Shown here in pieces: positions 54,060 to 62,698 of a DNA stretch of 64,000 bases. The position numbers and the translations under genes were made by a program. The notes under the pieces were generated by a model. The model saw nothing but the letters and a program-made list of their open reading frames with translations. It was not told the origin of the DNA and made no database searches. The DNA lies in NCBI GenBank assembly GCA_964370395.1, contig CAYJIZ010000001.1, positions 1 to 64,000 of the forward strand, read 5' to 3'. Source of the stretch: JBGUVL01 sp964370395. GTDB taxonomy: Bacteria; Bacillota_I; Bacilli_A; Erysipelotrichales; Erysipelotrichaceae. The first letter of the stretch is position 1, and the number at the start of each line of letters is the position of its first letter.

Positions 54060-55277
54060 ATGATTAATGAACAACGTTTGTGGCAACATATAGAAACATT
54101 AGGACAAGTAGGAAAAAACGAGGATGGAAGCATTACTCGTTGGCCTTTTACACCCGAAGACAAACAAGCAGAAACTTTGTTAGTGCAGTGGATGCAAGAA
54201 GCTGGCATGGAAGTGGAAGTGGACTATGTTGGGAATGTGATTGGAACATATGCAGGGAGCGATGTTAGTTTGCTTCCTATTGTTTGTGGATCGCATTTTG
54301 ATAGTGTGCGTTGTGGTGGTATGTTTGATGGATGTTTGGGTTTGTTAGCAGGAATAGAAGTAGTGGCAACAATGAAGCAACAGCACTACCAACCACTTCG
54401 AACAATAAAGATTATCGGTTTTAAAGATGAAGAAGGCAATCGTTTTGGTTGTGGTATGGTAGGTAGCAAATCAATTGCAGGTGTATTACAAGAGGAAGAC
54501 TTCCAAAGTGTTGATGAAGCGGGTATCACTTTATACGATGCCATGCAACAAATGGGATACCAACCAGAGTGTTACAAACAATGTCAATTTTCTATTCATG
54601 CGATGTATGAATTACATATTGAACAAGCTAGTGTTTTAGAACAACATCAAGTTGGTGTTGGAATTGTGGATGGCATTGCAGGGTTAGTTCGTTATACGAT
54701 GACAGTCAAAGGTAAAAGTAACCATGCAGGAGCAACACCGATGGCATACCGAAATGATCCAGTTGTCGCAATGAGCCATTGGATTGTGGAAATGACAGAG
54801 TGGGCAAAACAACATGAGCCTTTGGTGTTAACTGTTGGAATCATTGAAACAGCACCAGGTGCATGCAATGTTATCTGTGATCATGTTACGTATTCAATTG
54901 ATATCCGCTCTTTAAATCCGAAGCAATTACAACAAGTGGAAAGTGTAATGCAAAAGTGCAATACAAAGTTGAGTGAACAATATGGTGTTGGTTTTGATAT
55001 GCAAAAAGAAGATGAAATTGCACCTTGTCCTTGTGATCAAGAGCGAGTAAAGCACATCCAACAAGTGTGCGAGAAGCAAAATATCGCTTATCGCAAAGTG
55101 ATGAGTGGAGCAGGACATGATAGTATGAACTTCAAAGAAGTATGTCCCATTGTGATGTTGTTTGTCCGTTCTCAAAATGGGTATTCTCATCGTAAGGAAG
55201 AATTCACAACGTTGCAAGATTGTACACAAGGTACGCAACTTTTGTATACTTTATTAACAGAAGAAGCGATGAAATAG
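54060..55277 (+). CDS. M20-family amidohydrolase (allantoate amidohydrolase / N-carbamoyl-amino-acid hydrolase)
   Basis: A 405-residue zinc hydrolase of the hydantoinase/carbamoylase group, which cleaves ureido or carbamoyl groups. Metal ligands and catalytic residues are visible: GSHFDSVRCGGMFDG (about 80-95), FKDEEGNRFG (about 127), MYELHIEQ (about 190), a dimerisation domain with GKSNHAGATPM, and the C-terminal SHRKEE. AAAGGAGT sets the start. It precedes the guanine-riboswitch purine unit but has its own terminator-free 3' gap, so a role in purine or pyrimidine breakdown is suggested by context only. Confidence 0.85.
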   Translation: MINEQRLWQHIETLGQVGKNEDGSITRWPFTPEDKQAETLLVQWMQEAGMEVEVDYVGNVIGTYAGSDVSLLPIVCGSHFDSVRCGGMFDGCLGLLAGIEVVATMKQQHYQPLRTIKIIGFKDEEGNRFGCGMVGSKSIAGVLQEEDFQSVDEAGITLYDAMQQMGYQPECYKQCQFSIHAMYELHIEQASVLEQHQVGVGIVDGIAGLVRYTMTVKGKSNHAGATPMAYRNDPVVAMSHWIVEMTEWAKQHEPLVLTVGIIETAPGACNVICDHVTYSIDIRSLNPKQLQQVESVMQKCNTKLSEQYGVGFDMQKEDEIAPCPCDQERVKHIQQVCEKQNIAYRKVMSGAGHDSMNFKEVCPIVMLFVRSQNGYSHRKEEFTTLQDCTQGTQLLYTLLTEEAMK

Positions 55278-55303
55278 ACAATAAATGTAAAATTGGTAGA
55301 AAA

Positions 55304-55333
55304 GGTAGACAAGCGAACGAAATTTGTTATAAT
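55304..55333 (+). promoter_or_regulatory. Promoter of the purine permease-ade unit
   Basis: TAGACA and TATAAT with 18-base spacing, ending just before the riboswitch. Confidence 0.6.
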
Positions 55334-55343
55334 GTCACTGTCA

Positions 55344-55408
55344 CACCATATAAGGTTAGAATATGGCTAATCGTTTCTACCTCTTACCTTAAATAAGAGA
55401 CTATGGTA
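55344..55408 (+). promoter_or_regulatory. Guanine-type purine riboswitch
   Basis: The aptamer has P1 ACCATA/TATGGT, P2 GGTTAG with loop AATATGG, the J2/3 core GTTTCTACC, P3 CTCTT with loop containing TAAAT, and GACTATGG. The specificity base in GACTATGG is C, the guanine/hypoxanthine type (adenine riboswitches have T). It precedes a purine permease. Confidence 0.93.
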
Positions 55409-55411
55409 TAC

Positions 55412-55456
55412 CATCCTATTGATGTATATTTTTGGTGGGGCACAAATAGGAGGATG
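55412..55456 (+). promoter_or_regulatory. Ribosome-site-sequestering hairpin (riboswitch expression platform)
   Basis: CATCCTATT (55412-55420) can pair with AATAGGAGGATG (55445-55456), which contains the AGGAGG ribosome site of the permease gene; the extra AGG would bulge. No T-run follows, so control is probably at translation. Confidence 0.6.
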
Positions 55457-55457
55457 T

Positions 55458-56789
55458 ATGAGTAAAATAGCAGAGTTTTTTAAATTCAAAGAGCGCAATA
55501 CTTCTACGAAAATAGAAATTATTGCCGGAATTACGACATTTATGACAATGGCGTATGTATTAGTAGTACAACCAAGTGCAATTGTTGGTTTTGGACCAAC
55601 TGCATCTATCATCGATGCTAACGGTGTAGAAATTACAAAAGAAGCAATTGTAGTAACATGTGCAATTGTGAGTAGTGTTGTTACATTATTGATGGCATTG
55701 TACGCTAACCTTCCTTTTGCATTAGCGACAGGAATGGGAAGTAACTTTATGTTTGGAGCATTAATCCAAACAGGTGAATTATCATTTGGTGGAGCAATGG
55801 CGATGACACTGATTTCAGGTGCTGTCTTTGTCTTGTTGACGATCTTTGGTATTCGAGATTTAATTGTAAAAGCGATTCCTAAAAATATAAAGATAGCAAT
55901 TGGTACTGCCATTGGATTCTTTATCGCTTATTTAGGATTCAAAAATACGGGTATTGCTGATTTCTCTAGTGGATTTTCAATGGGAGATTTCACGCAACCT
56001 GCGGTTATTTTAGCAATTGCTGGTTTGGCGATTATCGCAATCTTGACAGCGTATAAAATTAATGGAGCAATTCTAATTGGAATTATAGTGATTACATTAG
56101 TAGGTATTCCATTTGGTGTAACGAATGTTCCAGAAACATTCGCAAAAGTACCTCATGTAGGGGGATTAAGTAATATTATGTTTAACTTGGACTTCAAGTC
56201 CGTCTTTAGTTTCTCGTCCGTAATCTTAATCTTTATCGCATTCTGTGGAGACTTCTTCTCAACATTGGGAACGATCTTAGGAGTGGGAGCGAAAGCGAAC
56301 ATGTTAGATGAAAATGGAAACATGCCTGAAATTCAAAAACCATTCTTAGTAGATGCGATTGGAACATGTGTTGGTGCTGTTACAGGAAATACAGTAATTA
56401 CGACATTTGTGGAATCGAGTGCTGGTGTTGAAGCTGGTGGTAGAACAGGGTTTACAAGTGTAGTAGTATCTATTTTAATGGCTGTAATGGTGTTCTTATC
56501 ACCACTTGTATTAATGATTCCAGATGCTGCAACAGGGCCTGCGTTAATCTTTGTTGGTTTCTTAATGATTAGTGGTTTCAAAGATATTGATTTCTCTGAT
56601 TTTACCGATTCGTTTGGACCATTTGTAATGATTATGTTTACTATCTTTACAGGTTCAATCGCAAGTGGGATTTCAGCAGGTATTTTAGCATTTGTATTAA
56701 TTAAAACAGCAACATGTAAATTTAAAGAAGTGCATCCAGTGATGTATATAATGGCAATTCCATTAATTTTATATTTCGTATATGGATAA
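55458..56789 (+). CDS. NCS2-family purine (guanine/hypoxanthine) permease
   Basis: A 443-residue transporter with twelve to fourteen hydrophobic segments. It matches the AzgA/PbuG group: TKIEIIAGITTFMTMAYVLVVQPS at the N-terminus, ALATGMGSNFMFG, AIGTAIGFFIAYLG, and the key TTFVESSAGVEAGGRTGFTSVV near residue 325. It imports guanine and hypoxanthine by proton symport in relatives. The ATG follows AGGAGG inside the riboswitch hairpin. The next gene is adenine deaminase, consistent with purine salvage. Confidence 0.93.
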   Translation: MSKIAEFFKFKERNTSTKIEIIAGITTFMTMAYVLVVQPSAIVGFGPTASIIDANGVEITKEAIVVTCAIVSSVVTLLMALYANLPFALATGMGSNFMFGALIQTGELSFGGAMAMTLISGAVFVLLTIFGIRDLIVKAIPKNIKIAIGTAIGFFIAYLGFKNTGIADFSSGFSMGDFTQPAVILAIAGLAIIAILTAYKINGAILIGIIVITLVGIPFGVTNVPETFAKVPHVGGLSNIMFNLDFKSVFSFSSVILIFIAFCGDFFSTLGTILGVGAKANMLDENGNMPEIQKPFLVDAIGTCVGAVTGNTVITTFVESSAGVEAGGRTGFTSVVVSILMAVMVFLSPLVLMIPDAATGPALIFVGFLMISGFKDIDFSDFTDSFGPFVMIMFTIFTGSIASGISAGILAFVLIKTATCKFKEVHPVMYIMAIPLILYFVYG

Positions 56790-56795
56790 GAAAAG

Positions 56796-56818
56796 ATGCA
56801 CTTAAGGTGCATTTTTTT
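56796..56818 (+). terminator. Hairpin between purine permease and ade
   Basis: ATGCAC/GTGCAT stem with TTAAG loop and seven T. Only 17 bases separate it from the ade start, so ade probably depends on read-through or on its own promoter. Confidence 0.8.
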
Positions 56819-56835
56819 GCAGAAAAGGAGGGTTT

Positions 56836-58611
56836 ATGAGAATACAACCAAAAGACAAGAAGAAATTATTAAGAACAGCATTAGGTAGTGAAAAAAGTGA
56901 TTTATTAATTAAAAATGCTAATTTAGTCAATGTGATTACAGGCGAAATTTATCCAGCAAATGTGTTTGTTTGTGATAATACGATTGCGCATGTTGAGTAC
57001 AAAGACTTAACATTAGATATAGACAATGCGAAGCAAGTCATTGATGCAGAAGGAAAGTATTTGATTCCTGGGTTTATTGATGCGCATGAACACATTGAAA
57101 GTTCAATGATGACTCCGCGTAATTTTGCGAAAGCAATCATTCCACATGGAACGACGACAGTAATCACAGATCCTCATGAAATTGCAAACGTATGGGGAAT
57201 CGACGGTGTGAAATACATGCACGAAAGTAGCGAAGGGTTACCAATGCGTCAATTCATCGATATTCCAAGTTGTGTACCTGCCGTTCCAGGATTAGAAAAT
57301 GCTGGTGCTGCCTTCTTCGCTGATCAAATTGAAGAACTATGCCAAATGGATCGCGTCATTGGATTAGCGGAAGTAATGGACTTCATTGCGGTGATCAATG
57401 GAGAAGATCGCATGATGGATATTATTAAAGTGGCACAAGATCGTGGTCTGTACTTACAAGGGCATGCACCATTTGTGAGTGGACGTATGTTATCTGCTTA
57501 TTTATGTGGTGGACCAAACACTTGTCATGAAACAAGAGATGCACAAGAAGGTCTTGAAAAGTTACGTAACGCAATGTTTGTTGATGCAAGAGATAGCTCT
57601 ATTTCAAAAAATGTAAAAGAGATTTGGGATGGTGTAAAAGATATTAAGTTCTTTGATTATTTGTGTTTCTGTACAGATGATCGTGAAGCGGATGATATTT
57701 TACACAATGGACATATGAATGATGTAGTGCGCCATGCGATTTCTTTGGGAATGGATAAAGTTGCTGCGATTCGTAGTGCAACAATCAATGTAGCAAGAGA
57801 AATCAAAGTGGAAAACTTAGGAGCAATTGCACCAGGATTTATGGCTGATATGCTATTGGTTGATGATTTGACTCAACTGGTACCTTCTCATGTTATTTAT
57901 GATGGGCGTTTGGTAGCACAAAATGGAGAATTACTAGAAACAATTGAAACAAAACAATTCCCAATTGAAACGATGAATTCAATGCATGTGAAGTCGTTGA
58001 CAGTAGAGGATTTCAAAGTGAAAGCACCGATTCAAAGTGGAAAAGTAAAAGTGAATTTAATGGAATACAAAGACTTATTATTGTCTTCTACCCTTCATGC
58101 TTGTGAAGAGTTAGAAGTAGTAGATGGGTATGTAACATTAAATAATGATCCAGATTTAAAATTTGTTGCGGTTGTAAATCGCCACAAAGGACACGATACG
58201 ATCGCAATTGGTGTCGTAAGAGGATTTGGTACAAAAGAAGGGGCATTGGCTTCTACCGTATCACATGACTCGCATAATTTAACAATCGTATTTGATACAG
58301 CAGAAAATGCAATTCTTGCAGCAAACGAATTGATTGCTTGTGGAGGAGGAATGTGTGCAGTAAAAGAGGGTTCGATTATTCATACATTACAACTTCCATT
58401 AGCTGGATTAATTTCATTATTACCAGCAAAAGAATTGGCAGTCGACAGCAAGAAGATGAAAGAAGCAAACGAAGCACTAGGATTAGTAGGAATGGAAAAC
58501 CCATTACTTCGTATTGTAACATTGGCATTGCCAGTTATTCCTAATGTGAAAATGTCAGATTTAGGATTGATTGATGTATTAAGTAAAACGATTATTCCTT
58601 TCTTTGCCTAA
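56836..58611 (+). CDS. ade: Adenine deaminase
   Basis: A 591-residue amidohydrolase converting adenine to hypoxanthine. Metal-site motifs are PGFIDAHEHIESS (about 78-90), TTTVITDPHEIANVWG, GLAEVMDF and LQGHAPFVSG. The C-terminal part contains GVVRGFGTKEGALASTVSHDSHNL and CGGGMCAVKEG, diagnostic of the Ade family. GGAGGG precedes the ATG. The hypoxanthine made can be salvaged together with bases imported by the upstream permease. Confidence 0.95.
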   Translation: MRIQPKDKKKLLRTALGSEKSDLLIKNANLVNVITGEIYPANVFVCDNTIAHVEYKDLTLDIDNAKQVIDAEGKYLIPGFIDAHEHIESSMMTPRNFAKAIIPHGTTTVITDPHEIANVWGIDGVKYMHESSEGLPMRQFIDIPSCVPAVPGLENAGAAFFADQIEELCQMDRVIGLAEVMDFIAVINGEDRMMDIIKVAQDRGLYLQGHAPFVSGRMLSAYLCGGPNTCHETRDAQEGLEKLRNAMFVDARDSSISKNVKEIWDGVKDIKFFDYLCFCTDDREADDILHNGHMNDVVRHAISLGMDKVAAIRSATINVAREIKVENLGAIAPGFMADMLLVDDLTQLVPSHVIYDGRLVAQNGELLETIETKQFPIETMNSMHVKSLTVEDFKVKAPIQSGKVKVNLMEYKDLLLSSTLHACEELEVVDGYVTLNNDPDLKFVAVVNRHKGHDTIAIGVVRGFGTKEGALASTVSHDSHNLTIVFDTAENAILAANELIACGGGMCAVKEGSIIHTLQLPLAGLISLLPAKELAVDSKKMKEANEALGLVGMENPLLRIVTLALPVIPNVKMSDLGLIDVLSKTIIPFFA

Positions 58612-58620
58612 TAAAAAAAG

Positions 58621-58669
58621 AAAAGCAGAAGTAGTGATGATTACCATCGCTTATCCTTCTGCTTTTTTT
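58621..58669. terminator. Bidirectional terminator between ade and the EAL gene
   Basis: AAAAGCAGAAG/CTTCTGCTTTT with an inner GATG/CATC stem, A-run on one side and T-run on the other. It overlaps the 3' end of the converging gene. Confidence 0.85.
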
Positions 58670-60840
58670 AATTGTTCTTCTAATTGTTTTTCTTTGGTGA
58701 TGTTTTCTACTAAACCAACTGCTTTGATACTTTTTCCATCTTTGTTTTTGATGGCAGTAAGTGTAATGCGATTCCAAGCGATGGCATTGTTTGCCATATT
58801 GGCTTGTACAATACAGGAAGCACTGTCAGCGCCACTGTAAATGGTCTCGTACATTTTACAGAAATCATCAATGTATTCCTCTCGTACCGAACCTTGGCGA
58901 ATAAATCCTTCTGGTGCTTGTGTAGCGACATCGTCCAGTGCAAATTCATCTTTGGTATGGGTAGCGAAGGAAGCGGTTCTTGTTGCGATATCCACTTCAA
59001 ATAAAGTTGTTTTTAAGTTTTCCATCGCAATACGGAAACGTTTTTCACTCAAACGCAAACGTTCAATTGAATGCATTCTCTCGCTTACATCACTTACACC
59101 AGCATAGAAAATGCGATTTCCTTTGCTTTCTGCTAAGTAGAATAAACGAATTTCAATCCATATAAATTCCTCATCGCTAATATAGCGGCGAGTTACAAAG
59201 CTACTTCCTTTGTGGCCACTCGTGTGCGCTTCTTCAATCAAATCGATAAACTCTTGTCGATCGTCATCATGAATCAAAGTTAGGATGTCTACGCCACATA
59301 AATCATTGGCAATCGGATCGTGTTTGGTAATATTATAATATTCATTATTACAAGATAGGATAACCAAAGAGGAACCATTGTATTCATAAAGTGCAATTCC
59401 ACCGATAATGTTGTTCAGTAGTTCTTCGCTCATCATATCAGCATGGAATAAGTCTTTGAATTTGATGACGTTATCAGCACTGACAGGATTGTTGAATTGA
59501 TCACTGAAATCGATTTTCTCTTGGTCCAACATCAATGTTTCAAACGCTTTGCTGTCCATTGGTTGATAGAAGTAATAACCTTGGGCATACTCGCATCCAA
59601 TCGTTAATAAGAAATCGATTTGGCTACGCGTTTCGACTCCTTCCGCAATGACTTTTAAATTTAACCATTTTGCCATATGCACGATGGATTCTAAAATATC
59701 GCGACTTTTGCTGTTTGTCTTATCTAAAAATTTAAGGTCTAATTTTAAAATATCGATATTGATTTCTTTCAACATATTAAGGGAAGAGTAACCACTTCCA
59801 AAGTCGTCCATTAATACCGTGTACCCCAAGTTCATCAAATGGTTTACTGTTGATGTGATTTCATCGAATTGGCTAGTGTACGCACTTTCTGTGATTTCTA
59901 ACTCTAACATATCATTTGGTACATCGTATTTTTTAATAATGGCTTCTAGAGTGCTACATAAATCACGACCTAGTATATCTAGTCGCGATACATTGACGGA
60001 AATAGGTAACAATTCATGGCCTGCTTTCTTCCATGTATCTAACCACTGCACTACTTTTTCCCAAATGAAAGCATCAAGTTTACGGATGAATCCGTTTTGC
60101 TCAAAGACAGGGATAAAAGCGGCAGGAGATATGATTCCATTTTCAGGATGAATCCAACGCACCAAAGCCTCTGCTCCTATTACTTTTCCAGTACGCATAT
60201 TACACTTTGGTTGAAAGTACACTTGAAACTCGTTGTTGGCTAAGGCATAGTCAGCACGTGAAATGATTTCTTGCTCTTTTAGTAAGGAAGCCCATAAATT
60301 TTCATCGTAAATAGCACAAAACTTTTGGTATTTTCCTTTGATCGAATTCGAAGCCAAAATAGCGCGATCGCACATTTTCTCAACGCTTAAGGTACGATCC
60401 TTAATTTGGTATACCCCAATGGCAGGTTTGATGTCCATGTCCACTGGTGCATTGTGAAAGATATCTTTGATTGTTTGTTCCATTTGTTCTATGTTAAGTG
60501 ATTCGTTTGCTAGAAACAAAGCGAAAATATCACCAGATAAACGTGTGATGTTACTGTCTTCACTTTGAAAAGTGAGCGATAGTTGCGATGCGATGTAATA
60601 CAGCAGTTCGTTTCCTTTTTCCGTACCATACAAGTCATTGATTACTTTAAAACGTTCAATGTCTACTGCGATGATTGCGTATTGTTTGCTTGGATTTGTT
60701 TGCAGTAATTGACTTGTATAATGATAAAAAGTCGTTTTGTTTAAAACGTTAGTTAACGAGTCATACTCTTGATAAAATTTTAATTTCTGCTCTAGCTCAT
60801 TGCATTTTTTAACTAGGTCATCATATTTTAAATTGTTCAT
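58651..60840 (-). CDS. Cyclic-di-GMP phosphodiesterase: degenerate GGDEF, EAL and PAS domains
   Basis: A 729-residue soluble protein. The order is a short coiled coil, a GGDEF domain (about 30-165) whose active motif is RLSGDIFALF, so not catalytic, then an EAL domain (about 190-430) with intact GAEALVRW, LELEITES, LMDDFGSGYSS, LKLDLKFLD and VIAEGVETRSQ. Two PAS-like sensor domains follow (about 490-600 and 610-725). It should degrade cyclic di-GMP under PAS control. The GGDEF-EAL-PAS order is unusual, since sensors are mostly N-terminal. AAGGTGA precedes the ATG. It faces two cyclase genes transcribed the other way. Confidence 0.9.
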   Translation of the reverse strand: MNNLKYDDLVKKCNELEQKLKFYQEYDSLTNVLNKTTFYHYTSQLLQTNPSKQYAIIAVDIERFKVINDLYGTEKGNELLYYIASQLSLTFQSEDSNITRLSGDIFALFLANESLNIEQMEQTIKDIFHNAPVDMDIKPAIGVYQIKDRTLSVEKMCDRAILASNSIKGKYQKFCAIYDENLWASLLKEQEIISRADYALANNEFQVYFQPKCNMRTGKVIGAEALVRWIHPENGIISPAAFIPVFEQNGFIRKLDAFIWEKVVQWLDTWKKAGHELLPISVNVSRLDILGRDLCSTLEAIIKKYDVPNDMLELEITESAYTSQFDEITSTVNHLMNLGYTVLMDDFGSGYSSLNMLKEINIDILKLDLKFLDKTNSKSRDILESIVHMAKWLNLKVIAEGVETRSQIDFLLTIGCEYAQGYYFYQPMDSKAFETLMLDQEKIDFSDQFNNPVSADNVIKFKDLFHADMMSEELLNNIIGGIALYEYNGSSLVILSCNNEYYNITKHDPIANDLCGVDILTLIHDDDRQEFIDLIEEAHTSGHKGSSFVTRRYISDEEFIWIEIRLFYLAESKGNRIFYAGVSDVSERMHSIERLRLSEKRFRIAMENLKTTLFEVDIATRTASFATHTKDEFALDDVATQAPEGFIRQGSVREEYIDDFCKMYETIYSGADSASCIVQANMANNAIAWNRITLTAIKNKDGKSIKAVGLVENITKEKQLEEQLKKAEG

Positions 60841-61087
60841 TTTTGTCACCTTTTTTAAATTATATAACCACAAATCAAATTATCATTGCTTTTATTATAG
60901 CATAAAATTGGAAAATTTTAGATGCGAAAAAGGCAACAAGTATAAAAAAACAAACAAATAAATAGCAAGTGTGATAAAGTTTATGAAAAAAGTGTGATAT
61001 TTTTCAATAAAAAGGCTAAAATGACAACATTTTATAATATTAAATGCTATAATTATTGTATTAAGATTGTGTGGAGATAAGGGAATT

Positions 61088-62698
61088 ATGAAACAAAACA
61101 CTTTGCATACAACAGCATCGTTAAAACAATTAATTAACGAAAATGTAGCAGTCAATGATGATCTTGTCTGCGGTTTTTGTGACGCTTTAATTGCACTAGC
61201 GAAAAAAGAAGAAGATTGGGATAGTGTTGCTTTCGGTTATGTTTGGAAAGCGGACCATTATTTTTACGTACAATCTGATACCAAAAAAATGGGTAAGTTA
61301 ATTCGTAAAGCCGAAAAGTATATCAACCAAAATAAGCCAAGCGAATTGTTAGAAAAATTTTATTGTATCCGTCATCTTTATGCAGGATTGACTTTTGATT
61401 TGCAAGCCTCCTTCCAAAATTGTGTAAGTGCATTGGAAGTTTCGGAGATGGTGAATTTAACATATCGAATTGGTGCCAATTATGGAAATGTCGGTTCGTA
61501 TTTTTTGGATTACAATTGCATTGATGATGCTATCTTGTATTCAGAAAAAGCATTGAATATCTATCGTAATTTAGAAGATGGCAAACCACGCGTAATGCGT
61601 ATTCTTTTAAGTAATCTAATTGAATTGTATTTGCAATCTGGTAAACCAGATGTTGCTTTGGCATATATTGAAGAACTGACAAACTTGCCAATTGAAGGTG
61701 ACGATTTGAAACTGTATGTGGATAATGCATATCTAATGTATTATGCTGCATTAAAAGATGTGGATAAAGTAAATTACTATTATGAAGAAATCAAAAAAGA
61801 TGGAGTACTTGAAATTAGTAATCTACTTTATAAAATAGAATTATTAAAACGCTTTTTTGATATTATGTTGTATGTTGAACAATACGATAAAGCAAAAACG
61901 ATTCTTGTGTATTTTGAAAACATTTTAGAAAATGAAGAAATGGAACCACGTTTAAAGCTATGTAAATTAAAAATTAGATATGCGAAACAATGTGGAACGA
62001 AGGAAGAGTTAAAAGTTCTCTACAAAGAATACAAAGATATCTTTGTGCAAGTAGACGAAGAAAATCGTAAAGTGAAGATTGATGGACTGCATACAAAAAT
62101 ATCTTTGAGTGATGCTTACCAACGTCATTCCCAAACGAAAAAGAGATTAAAAGAATTAGAGATGTTAGTGAACCATGATGAACTAACAAGAATATACAAT
62201 CGTCGTTATTTAAATGTGAAACAAAATGAAATTGTGAATCGCAAAGTCAAATCGAACATTGCGATTAGTATTTTTGATGTGGATTATTTTAAAGAATACA
62301 ACGATTTCTACGGTCACCAAGCGGGGGATACGATTTTACGTGAAGTGGCATCTAGCATGCAAGAGAATTGCGAAGAAAAGATGATCGTCGCTCGTTATGG
62401 AGGAGATGAGTTTGTATGTTTTGCGTGGGATGAAGATGCGGATAAAATGGAGCACTTTGTTCAACAAGTTCAAAAACATGTGAAAGCAAAACAATTAACA
62501 CATGAGAAATCACGTTGTGATAGTATCGTCTCTTTGTCCATAGGATATGGTAGTGGCGAAGTGGAAAAACAGACAGATTTATTAACATTATTTGAAAATG
62601 TTGATGAAGCCCTTTATTTGGCGAAGAAAATGGGTAGAGCACAAAGTGCTTCCATTCAACAACTGTCAAGTAAGGAAGGGGGGAATAAAATTGGGTAA
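61088..62698 (+). CDS. TPR-repeat diguanylate cyclase
   Basis: A 536-residue cytoplasmic protein. The first 350 residues are TPR-like helical repeats (for example YGNVGSYFLDYNCIDDAILYSEKALNIYR), then a coiled stretch and a GGDEF domain starting NHDELTRIYNRRYLN with the intact ARYGGDEFVCF motif. It is predicted to make cyclic di-GMP under control of a TPR-bound partner. No membrane segment is seen. ATG 61088 follows AAGGGA; TATAAT at 61048-61053 provides a promoter. The gene overlaps the next, similar gene by eight bases. Confidence 0.9.
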   Translation: MKQNTLHTTASLKQLINENVAVNDDLVCGFCDALIALAKKEEDWDSVAFGYVWKADHYFYVQSDTKKMGKLIRKAEKYINQNKPSELLEKFYCIRHLYAGLTFDLQASFQNCVSALEVSEMVNLTYRIGANYGNVGSYFLDYNCIDDAILYSEKALNIYRNLEDGKPRVMRILLSNLIELYLQSGKPDVALAYIEELTNLPIEGDDLKLYVDNAYLMYYAALKDVDKVNYYYEEIKKDGVLEISNLLYKIELLKRFFDIMLYVEQYDKAKTILVYFENILENEEMEPRLKLCKLKIRYAKQCGTKEELKVLYKEYKDIFVQVDEENRKVKIDGLHTKISLSDAYQRHSQTKKRLKELEMLVNHDELTRIYNRRYLNVKQNEIVNRKVKSNIAISIFDVDYFKEYNDFYGHQAGDTILREVASSMQENCEEKMIVARYGGDEFVCFAWDEDADKMEHFVQQVQKHVKAKQLTHEKSRCDSIVSLSIGYGSGEVEKQTDLLTLFENVDEALYLAKKMGRAQSASIQQLSSKEGGNKIG

